Origin: Paenibacillus solani
Lineage (GTDB): Bacteria > Bacillota > Bacilli > Paenibacillales > Paenibacillaceae
Assembly (NCBI RefSeq): GCF_001277345.1
Contig: NZ_LIUT01000001.1
Coordinates: forward strand, 3,255,987 to 3,301,464
Reading direction: 5' to 3'
Length of the DNA: 45,478 bases
Part shown: positions 26,002 through 33,300 of the stretch, one piece after another
Position numbering within the stretch: the first letter of the stretch is position 1
Layout of the letters: each line of letters starts with the position of its first letter
Program-made: the position numbers and the translations under genes
Notes under the pieces: generated by a model
Databases searched by the model: none
What the model was told of the DNA's origin: nothing
Seen by the model: the letters and a program-made list of their open reading frames with translations, nothing else

Positions 26002-26187
26002 TCATCGTGCAATCCGATTACGCCTTGCTTTCATGTCATCATATAAAGCTACCAATTCATCGACCCTTCGACTCTGCTCCTGAACCTCAGGGTTATCCGA
26101 CAACGGAATCAACTGTTTCAACGAGGCTTCCCCAAGCTGATTTAGCTTTCGCCGTTCCTCCTCCAATAAGTCAAGTAACCGAATCAT
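26002..26187 (-). CDS. Spo0E-family aspartyl-phosphate phosphatase
   Basis: 61 residues forming two antiparallel helices: MIRLLDLLEEERRKLNQLGE and, after a short loop, QSRRVDELVALYDDMKARRN. The second helix carries the Spo0E-like S-x-x-V/L-D-x-L-V/I pattern; such proteins dephosphorylate Spo0A~P or other response regulators and restrain sporulation. Length and helix order agree with the family. Divergent from the XRE regulator, with which it shares a 150-base control region. Confidence 0.75.
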   Translation of the reverse strand: MIRLLDLLEEERRKLNQLGEASLKQLIPLSDNPEVQEQSRRVDELVALYDDMKARRNRIAR

Positions 26188-26248
26188 TCATCCACCCCTC
26201 CGACGGGTCTAAACTGCATCATCTCTTGTTAATGCTGGAGATAAGCTC

Positions 26249-26301
26249 TTTTTAATGCGATTATCGGTTTATTTTATTTTAATTCGATATTCGCATTAAA
26301 A
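26249..26301. promoter_or_regulatory. Inverted repeat, probable operator of the XRE regulator
   Basis: TTTTTAATGCGATTATCG (26249-26266) and CGATATTCGCATTAAAA (26285-26301) are inverted copies (one mismatch in the shared core) separated by 18 AT-rich bases. They lie between the divergent Spo0E-like and XRE genes, a position suited to autoregulation of both promoters. Confidence 0.6.
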
Positions 26302-26348
26302 CAACCATAATTTCTCTTACAATTTGGATTAAATGAGGGGTGTACACG

Positions 26349-26600
26349 ATGAAACATAGGCAAGAACCACCTGGGGACAAAAACATTATCGGCTCCCGAG
26401 TGATCGCCATACGTAAGAGTAAAGGAATCAAGCAAAGAGAGTTCCTCGCCAGATTACAAACATTAGGCTTGGATATCAGTCAAACCAGTCTTTCGCGTCT
26501 GGAGGGTCAATACCGTCTTGTTCAAGATTATGAAGTGGTGATAATCTCAAAAGCTTTAGAAATATCAGTGGGTTATTTACTCGGAGAAGAAACTGAGTAA
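26349..26600 (+). CDS. XRE-family helix-turn-helix regulator
   Basis: 83 residues starting MKHRQEPPGDKNIIGSRVIA at the ATG 26349-26351, with GAGGGGTG in front. The HTH spans roughly residues 15-70: IRKSKGIKQREFLARLQTLG and LDISQTSLSRLEGQYRLVQD, then ISKALEISVGYLLGEE. Small one-domain Cro/CI-type repressor. It is transcribed away from the Spo0E-like gene, across an inverted-repeat operator, and ends in its own terminator; one of only two convincing full-size plus-strand protein genes in the window. Confidence 0.85.
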   Translation: MKHRQEPPGDKNIIGSRVIAIRKSKGIKQREFLARLQTLGLDISQTSLSRLEGQYRLVQDYEVVIISKALEISVGYLLGEETE

Positions 26601-26689
26601 AGAAGGTTTTACAAACCTCCATCATTTTGTACGATCGTTACTCGTTTTTTCCCTGCAGATAAATAAATTTAAATAAATACAATCAAAGA

Positions 26690-26719
26690 GGGTTAGTGCC
26701 TAATGCACTAACCCTTTTT
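26690..26719 (+). terminator. Terminator of the XRE gene
   Basis: GGGTTAGTGC and GCACTAACCC form a perfect 10-bp stem with a CTAAT loop followed by five T residues, 90 bases after the XRE stop codon. Confidence 0.9.
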
Positions 26720-26734
26720 GCAATACTATGACGG

Positions 26735-26792
26735 CATATCCGCCCAGCAGCGTGAATACATTGTTGCGAAATCAGCACCCTTTTCAAATTAC
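26735..26792 (+). repeat. Structured intergenic repeat, right end
   Basis: CCGCCCAGCAGCGTGAATAC-ATTGTTGCG (core at 26763-26770, with GTTGCGAA instead of GTTATNTG) and a tail CACCCTTTTCAAATTAC. It directly follows the XRE terminator, so the left part was lost where native sequence begins. Confidence 0.55.
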
Positions 26793-26794
26793 TA

Positions 26795-27289
26795 TCACGT
26801 TCTTTCAATACTATATACAGCCTGCTCTGCTCCAAATCTCATTAGTCTATTCTCAAGTCTCATGCCAACCCTCTCTAGCAACTTACAGGAAGAAGCATTG
26901 GCAGTTTGAGTTTCAGACACTAACTTAGGTAGATCTATTTCCGTGAATGAATAATGTATCATTCTTCTTACAACTTCTGTAGCATACCCATTACCCCAAT
27001 GTTGAGGAAGGAATTCATAAGATAACTCGATGTTCGTTCCGTCATGATACTGGTCTAATGAGACTACACCAATAAATTGGCCATTCTCGATTAACCGAAC
27101 ACACCAAAAATAAACTCTTGGTATCTTTGATTTACTCAATATCTCTTCAAACTTATTCTTTAGAAGCAACTCATCGTTTACGGTTCCTCCTAAGTATCTT
27201 CTTACCTGAGGATCTTTATAAATTTGTACAACATCATAGAAATCTCCCGAGACCATTTTCATTAGTTTACATCTTGAAGTAACTATCAT
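26795..27289 (-). CDS. GNAT N-acetyltransferase (RimJ/RimL type)
   Basis: 164 residues, start ATG with GGAGG in front. TSRCKLMKMVSGDFYDVVQI, the acetyl-CoA loop LPQHWGNGYATEVVRRMIHY and SETQTANASSCKLLERVGMR follow the RimJ/RimL pattern (N-x-x-S/x-x-x-L-E-x-x-G-M). Substrate unknown. Its stop codon lies within the tail of a repeat end, so it forms one unit of the series. Confidence 0.87.
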   Translation of the reverse strand: MIVTSRCKLMKMVSGDFYDVVQIYKDPQVRRYLGGTVNDELLLKNKFEEILSKSKIPRVYFWCVRLIENGQFIGVVSLDQYHDGTNIELSYEFLPQHWGNGYATEVVRRMIHYSFTEIDLPKLVSETQTANASSCKLLERVGMRLENRLMRFGAEQAVYSIERT

Positions 27290-27405
27290 AAAGTCCTCCG
27301 GCTTTCTTTTATATTAAGTTTTTATCGATTTCAGATAACTGTTTTCCCTTAGATAGCGCTTATCTTAAAGTAATCAATGTCACCTGAATCAGTTGAGCTG
27401 GTCAC

Positions 27406-28083
27406 CTAAATCTTCGCTTGAGAAATTAATTTCTTATTTATATTTTCTATAACCTGTATTTTTTCCTGTACTTCTTGAGTATTAAAGTATTCTGCACTTC
27501 TTATCATGTAATTCTCTAGTACATCTTTGACATTAATGTTTTTGTTTTTATAACTTTCACTTCTTATCCTTTCAAGTTCTCCAGTAATTTCGGTAATGAT
27601 TTCTATTCCTTTGATAACTTCGTCTTCTAATTCATTAAAGTTTAGGTACAATCCTTCTTCTTCAACATCAAGCGACTCTGAATTATTATCATACAAGTAC
27701 TCAAAAAACACCGAATAGTCTAAGAACATATCAAAAATATTATCAGTACCTATACTGCTTATTTTTTCATAGTTGTTATAAGAATGTATAGGTCCATATA
27801 ACAGAGTTAATTCTCTATGCATGTTAGCTAGCTCTTTGAAGTCCCTTTGAAAATAATTAAATGCTTCTCCAGCTTCACCAAAGTGTATTTTTTTATGATC
27901 GAGAACATAATGTAGTGACCTATTAATAGAACCGACTTTGTAATTCGAAAAGAAATAATCTAGTGCACTATCAACAGCAACCTCATACCTCTTTGAGCTT
28001 TTGTAATTAATTATATTTATCGATACTGATATAATTAATAAGCTAACAGCTAATATGGCTGCAATCTTATAGCTTCTCAACAT
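27406..28083 (-). CDS. Membrane-anchored hypothetical protein with helical exported domain
   Basis: 225 residues: N-terminal anchor SYKIAAILAVSLLIISVSIN, then a mostly helical domain (RYEVAVDSALDYFFSNYKVG, HREL, EVIKGIEIITEITGELERIR, VQEKIQVIENINKKLISQAK). No conserved motif that I recognise. The acidic patch SESLDVEEEGLYLNFNELED lies in the centre. A GGGGGGAG ribosome binding site precedes the ATG. Same architecture class as the anchored proteins at 17.4, 25.2 and 43.0 kb. Confidence 0.7.
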   Translation of the reverse strand: MLRSYKIAAILAVSLLIISVSINIINYKSSKRYEVAVDSALDYFFSNYKVGSINRSLHYVLDHKKIHFGEAGEAFNYFQRDFKELANMHRELTLLYGPIHSYNNYEKISSIGTDNIFDMFLDYSVFFEYLYDNNSESLDVEEEGLYLNFNELEDEVIKGIEIITEITGELERIRSESYKNKNINVKDVLENYMIRSAEYFNTQEVQEKIQVIENINKKLISQAKI

Positions 28084-28153
28084 TCTCCCCCCTCAAATAC
28101 GACTGCCTCTATTGTGTTAAATCTTATAAAGTTCTCGCATATACAGAGATCTA

Positions 28154-28450
28154 TTAATCATTTCTAGTTGGATCATACTCATCTTCGACAGTTGGTACAT
28201 AGGGGGATAATATCTTCATCATCATGTATATATAAGAGCCCATATGATCCTGGTAAGTTTATTGCTATCCATTTAAAAATATTGATAACGTATTCAGATT
28301 TATGATTATGAAGTCCAGATATAAGAAATGAATCTTGCCCGTTATACCTCTTTAGCATTGATAACTTCATATTGCCTATTTCTGCTATATATTTCGTAAA
28401 TTTAAGATTCAAACGCCCTCTTTGAAAACCTCCAACTTCATTATTATTAG
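28154..28450 (-). pseudogene. Imm7-type immunity protein gene, truncated and frameshifted
   Basis: The minus strand carries LSMLKRYNGQDSFLISGLHN, HKSEYVINIFKWIAINLPGS and YGLLYIHDDEDI, which match the core of Immunity protein 7 (Imm7) of polymorphic toxin systems. The N-terminus is absent: upstream sequence runs into the DUF1569 gene. After D-D-E-D about 25 residues are missing, and the typical Imm7 ending YVPTVEDEYDPTRND with a TAA at 28154-28156 lies in another frame. So it is an orphan, inactivated immunity gene; no cognate toxin is present. Confidence 0.7.
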
Positions 28451-28900
28451 CTAAACACCAAACTGTTTTAAGTGGTGGTCTAGGTGTTTGTAAATGCATT
28501 TTCCCCACTGTTCAGAAGTCAGTTTACCGAAAAAAGGATGTGGGTGTGTTGTGCATTTTTCAGGACCATTCCTTTGAAACATTATTATTTTTTGTTTTAG
28601 AATTTCTTTTTCTTCTTCAAATTCTCTTTGATCTACAATGATCAAAGTTGGAATCGTGGACATGTTCTTAGGAATAGGCTTATCGTTATACACGAGGGGT
28701 TTTACAAACTTTCCTATTAATATCCCTATCCAACTTCTTGGGTAAGTGGAGTTCCCCATTGCCAAATCCTGAAAAGACGAGCAATGAGCAAGCATTTGTG
28801 CAATATCCATTTTGCCCCATTGCGGATGTGAATCTGGTCGTAATTGATCGATACGGTCTAAGATTTCATTTGTATTCAATGGATTGAAAATGTTTTTCAT
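28451..28900 (-). CDS. DUF1569 (DinB-superfamily) protein
   Basis: 149 residues: FNPLNTNEILDRIDQLRPDS, HPQWGKMDIAQMLAHCSSFQ, VYNDKPIPKNMSTIPTLIIV and the C-terminal HPFFGKLTSEQWGKCIYKHL-DHHLKQFGV are all diagnostic for DUF1569. Histidines at AHCSS and DHHLKQFGV correspond to the DinB-type metal site. Function unknown. GGGGGCG lies upstream of the ATG. Third DinB-superfamily gene in the window. Confidence 0.85.
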   Translation of the reverse strand: MKNIFNPLNTNEILDRIDQLRPDSHPQWGKMDIAQMLAHCSSFQDLAMGNSTYPRSWIGILIGKFVKPLVYNDKPIPKNMSTIPTLIIVDQREFEEEKEILKQKIIMFQRNGPEKCTTHPHPFFGKLTSEQWGKCIYKHLDHHLKQFGV

Positions 28901-29029
28901 AACAACAACGCCCCCTAAGTTTTAAATTAAGCAAATCTATTTCCAACGAAGTCGGAGGAGTCCGGCTGGTGTATCCCCCCCCCTGCTAGTATCATCTACC
29001 AGATCGAGGCAGTTTTGACGTGGTTAAGT

Positions 29030-29452
29030 TCACAGTATTAAGTCCTTTTTGAAATAATAATGATTACTTCCAAGTGGAGCATTCTCAATAATTGCAATTT
29101 CTTTATAACCATATTTTTTATAAAACTCAGGAGCTTGAAAGCTGAATGTATTCAACTTAATAAATGTACATTTTTTGGATCTTGCTATCTTTTCTGCTTC
29201 CACTAAAAGTCTTTTACCAAGTCCGTTTTTTCGATTATTCTCTTCAACCCAGAGGATATCAATCTCCATCCAATTCCAACAGACTGCGCTATTAAGACCT
29301 GCAATTATTTCTCCGTTATCGTTCTTCATACATAGATTAACTTCTTCGTAGATGCCATTTGGGACTTGAGCTGAATTATATTCAATGAGTTTTTTTCTTA
29401 CATAACCGGCATCTTCATTTGTTCCAATATGTATTTGGGGGTTATGGGGCAT
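29030..29452 (-). CDS. GNAT N-acetyltransferase
   Basis: 140 residues with MPHNPQIHIGTNEDAGYVRK at the start, CWNWMEIDILWVEENNRKNG-LGKRLLVEAEK (the acetyl-CoA site R-x-x-G-L-G-x-x-L) and FIKLNTFSFQAPEFYKKYGY, the typical small-molecule GNAT ending. RBS GGAGGG before the ATG. Acceptor unknown. Confidence 0.88.
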   Translation of the reverse strand: MPHNPQIHIGTNEDAGYVRKKLIEYNSAQVPNGIYEEVNLCMKNDNGEIIAGLNSAVCWNWMEIDILWVEENNRKNGLGKRLLVEAEKIARSKKCTFIKLNTFSFQAPEFYKKYGYKEIAIIENAPLGSNHYYFKKDLIL

Positions 29453-29496
29453 AATTGCCCTCCTGCTATTTTTGTTCGTACTACTCCTTGCAATGT

Positions 29497-29532
29497 TTTC
29501 TAACGTTCTTGTTTAGTCCTCTTCAATAAATC
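29497..29532 (+). repeat. Possible collapsed copy of the structured repeat
   Basis: TCTAACGTTCTTGTTTAGTC-CTCTTCAATAAATC joins the left end (TAACGTTCTTGT) almost directly to a tail-like CCTCTTCAA, as if the body had been deleted. Confidence 0.35.
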
Positions 29533-29541
29533 TTATAGAAT

Positions 29542-30108
29542 CTATTCATTCCACAATCTTGTTACTTCTTTTAATTCTAGGTCTTCAAATAGCATTTTAT
29601 AGATATCCGGTTTCTTTAATTGATTCAAGAATTCTAAGCCATAAGCTGTGTCAAAGTGATTCATCATCAAAGTCATTACAAGACCATGAGTCCCGACTGC
29701 TATTTTCTTCCCTTTATGCTCTTTTAGTATGGATTTTAGAACTGTGATTGCTCTTTTCTGACAATCAGCATTAGACTCTCCACCCGGCAAGGTATAATCA
29801 GGGTCATTAAAATTCTCTCTGATACTAGACATTAACTCTGCATTTTCAATAATATCTGCTGCAAAATGACGCTCTCTAAGATCTTCAAATATTTTAATAT
29901 CTATGTTTAAGTGCTTGGCCAATCCCTCAACACTCAGAATTGCCCGAGTATAAGGACTTGATATAATCATGTCTATTCCTTCACCTATAAGTATCTTCGT
30001 TACTTTTTCAATATCGGCCTTACCTTTTGGGGTAAGCCCTCTTGTCCTTTCATCTCCTTCAGTGTATGGTGATTCTCCATGCCTAACCATATAGATAGTT
30101 GTCTTCAT
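29542..30108 (-). CDS. Histidine phosphatase family protein
   Basis: 188 residues starting MKTTIYMVRHGESPYTEGDE, with the R-H-G catalytic motif at residues 9-11. The second arginine is in MIISSPYTRAILSVEGLA, the conserved glutamate in IFEDLRERHFAA, and the second histidine in KKIAVGTHGLVMTLMMNHFD. These are the four residues of the phosphoglycerate-mutase-like phosphatases. Substrate unknown; cytosolic. It borders the native PL8 region. Confidence 0.9.
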   Translation of the reverse strand: MKTTIYMVRHGESPYTEGDERTRGLTPKGKADIEKVTKILIGEGIDMIISSPYTRAILSVEGLAKHLNIDIKIFEDLRERHFAADIIENAELMSSIRENFNDPDYTLPGGESNADCQKRAITVLKSILKEHKGKKIAVGTHGLVMTLMMNHFDTAYGLEFLNQLKKPDIYKMLFEDLELKEVTRLWNE

Positions 30109-30222
30109 ACAGGCTCCAGGCCTCCTTGGGAAGCTTTCATTAAATATGCGACATTATTGTATTCGCAGTTACGCCATTCTACCCAATATACACCATATGT
30201 AAATTTGAGGAAACTGCAAAAA

Positions 30223-30251
30223 GAGCCTACCACACTATGGCGGCCAGGCTC
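30223..30251 (-). terminator. Hairpin terminator, no obvious gene of its own
   Basis: On the minus strand GAGCCTGG...CC...AGGCTC is followed by TTTTT. It stands 85 bases beyond the terminator of the SLH lyase gene; the sequence between them shows no ORF. It may be a back-up terminator or the end of a short untranslated RNA. Confidence 0.65.
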
Positions 30252-30334
30252 TCAATCAACACTTTTCATCTAAGCATTCCATTCTTCTATTTCATTCATA
30301 TATTATCCACCAACTCATTCCAAACCATGTTTAC

Positions 30335-30380
30335 AAAAACGCCCCAGCCTTAGATATCTCTGATCTTTGGCTGGGACGTT
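30335..30380 (-). terminator. Terminator of the SLH-anchored PL8 lyase gene
   Basis: AACGTCCCAGCC and GGCTGGGGCGTT form a 12-bp stem around a 19-base loop; TTTTTG follows on the minus strand. It lies 20 bases after the lyase stop codon. Confidence 0.9.
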
Positions 30381-30398
30381 TATTTTGAGCTTGTTTTC

Positions 30399-33300
30399 TT
30401 ACCTTGAAGAATGTGCTTGAACTACGTTGAGTAAAACGGTTACCGCTTCTGCGCGGGTTGCATGCTCCGTTGGTGCAAAGTGATTAACGCCGCGTCCTTG
30501 AAGAAGACCTTCGTTCACGGCGGAGAAGATCCAGCCTCTAGCCCATACCGGAATTTCGTCGGCATCAGCAAAGGTCAGCCCAGTTTGAGAACCGTTAGTA
30601 AGATCCAGTGCTTTTGCTGCCATCGTTGCAAGTTCCATGCGAGTTATTGCTTGATTCGGACGGAAGGTATTGTCGGCATAGCCGGTAATGAATCCTTGAC
30701 GAATTCCCTTGGCAATATCCGATGCGGCCCACTGCGGAAGATGGCTGGCATCTGTGAATGCAAGCTCGGTTTCTTCGCGCAAATCGAGTCCTCTCGAGAG
30801 TAAAGCGGTAAACTCTGCACGAGTGATCGGCTTGTCGGGAGCGAATGTCCCGTCCGCATACCCTTTAATCAAGCCTTTTTGAACCGCAGCCTCAATTTTT
30901 GCTTGAGACCAGTGTCCTTGAACATCGCTGAAGACTACGGCTTTTTGATCCTCAGTTTCACCGATCTGTACGGACTTGCCGACAGCTATGTCTTGCGCGG
31001 AAAGCTTGTGATCGACTGCGGTCATAGCATCTAAGCGGACTTCGGTGGCTCCGGTCTTTTTCACCTTAAACGTAAAATCGCTAATTTCAATATCGCCCTC
31101 TTCCCCAGCAATATTGCCAGTCATCGTATGAAGGAATGTAATTACTCCGTCCTTCACAATCGGTGAAACGGTAAATCCGTCCAATGCCGAAGCTGCTCCG
31201 GTGAATTCTAAATATTCAAGGTCAAAGCCCAATTTCACTTCATAAGCGTACAAATCCTTTACGTTTTTCCCTGTCAAAGTCAGTTTAACGGTATCCCCTT
31301 CCTTCCAGCTTCCTGATTTCGCACTGAGATGGAAAGATTCCGGGCCTTGGGGAGAATTACGTTTAGAAGTATCGCTCGAACCAGCAATTTCCCGGGCAAT
31401 CGTGGCCAGATCGATTACGTCAATTTTACCATCGCCGTTGACATCGAGCGCTTTGATTTGCTCCCACTCTACGCTTGTTTTGTTATGACCAAGGAGCTTG
31501 GCGAGCTGCTCCAGATCGCTTATTTTTGCCTTGTTTGCGTCACCTGCATTATTCCCAGAACCGTGACCCGGCTGCTGTGGCTGACCGGGTTTGCTAGGTC
31601 TCCCCGGCTCGCCGGGTTCACCAGGTTGGTTAGGTTCACCAGGTCCTCCCGGTTCGCTAGGTTCGCCGGGTTCTTCAGCATTTGCTTTCAATGTGTACTC
31701 AAAAGGAGATGAAACCGCCTCAACCTCATCGCCGCGAACATCTCCAATCCGCGCCCCGATGATATCGATGCTGCTTCCCATTGTCTTTTCAACTTGATTT
31801 GTGTCAAAAGTCAGCTTGATCAAATCTTGATTGCCTTGCATCGGCTGGCCTTTGCCGGCGAGAATGAGCCGCAACTGCCCGGAATCATTCCGAGTATCCA
31901 GAATGGCTACCCCTTCCTGCAGTGATTCGCCGGAGACGAACGTCAACAAATCCGCATCGTATTGCAGTGTCAGGTCGTGTGCATACATATCTTTAACGGC
32001 TGATTTGATTCCGTATTTGACAATCAGCGGCTCGCCGCCCGTCACTTTATCAGGTCCATTAATTTCAACCGTTGGCTGTGTAATTGAAACGACAATGCTT
32101 TGCGTATCTTCCACATTGCCCGCTTTATCGACCGACCGGTATTCAATCGTATGAACGCCCTGCTCTTGAATCACCAGTTTGCCGTCTTTCACCGTTCTCC
32201 ACTTGCCCCCGCCAATCCGGTATTCCGTACGTAGAACGCCCCAGCCGTTAGGGTTATCCTTGGCAGAGAAGTGTAGAACGACTTCTTTATAATGCTCCGC
32301 TTCCGTCTCGCCGCTTCCTTCCATTTGAACGGTTGTCGTCGGCGCTGTCGTGTCTTTAAGGAGAATGTCCAGGTAAGCTTGGTATTTTCCGCCTTCATTC
32401 TTACGGCTGCGGATCTCCGCATGCAAATCACGGCCGATTTGCTGCAGGGCTAAGCTTACCGTTTTGTTGTCCTGCAGTTTAGTTTGCACGAATGGCGTTA
32501 TATTGAATGTCCACCATTGATCTGGCGACGCCATCGTTGTCAAATCGACTTGTTCACCTGCGCCTGGCTTATTTTTATAGGTGATCGTGTCTTCCTTCCA
32601 ACTGTCGTCATGGACCGCGAACACGCCGATGTCGGATTGAGTTCCATTATTATCATTCGTTTTTCCGTACACGTGAAGCACGGCCCGTTCTATATCGTCG
32701 GAAATTTGCGAAAGATCAAACTTCAGGAATACGCGGCGGTCATAGTTCCCGCTTCCGTTACGAATATTCAGAAAGCCTCTCGTTCCGAAGTTCGTATTAT
32801 CTTCGCTGCCTCCGTTCACAAACGTGTCTTCAGATACGTTAATGCGAATTTTGGCCGCATCGTCCGGCTCAAGCGCGCCTTCTTCGGGGAGCTCATTTTC
32901 CGCCCCGGAATTGACTTTGAACTTCACGACATGGCTGCGCCCTTTCGTTCCTCCTGTGGCAATCTCCAGTTGAACCGATGGAGACGTCCGTAATACGGTC
33001 ACAGTCGGATCCTTGGCTAACTCCTCAAGCGCTGCTGCGGCAACCTCCACTTTCACCTTCGATTGCGTCTGCGTCGGATCGGACACGGATACGGTCAACT
33101 CATCACCTTGCTCCTTCACCATCACCGAAGCAGGCTGGTAAGCGCGTACGCGGCCCAATTCGCCCGACTGCCAGAAGTTGATGCCTGTCAGGCCAAGCTT
33201 TGTATCTTCCACCGCCTGCATTTGCGCCGTATTGCTCAGGATGCGAATGTCCGGGTTCTCACTGTACGCTCTTGTCGCATCCGCCGACAATGTCGGCAGC

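Noticed and set aside
28921..29029. Further repeat copy between the DUF1569 and GNAT genes
   Set aside because: Contains a run of nine C and GC-rich words (GTCGGAGGAGTCCGGC), but no terminal boxes or stem 2 motif.
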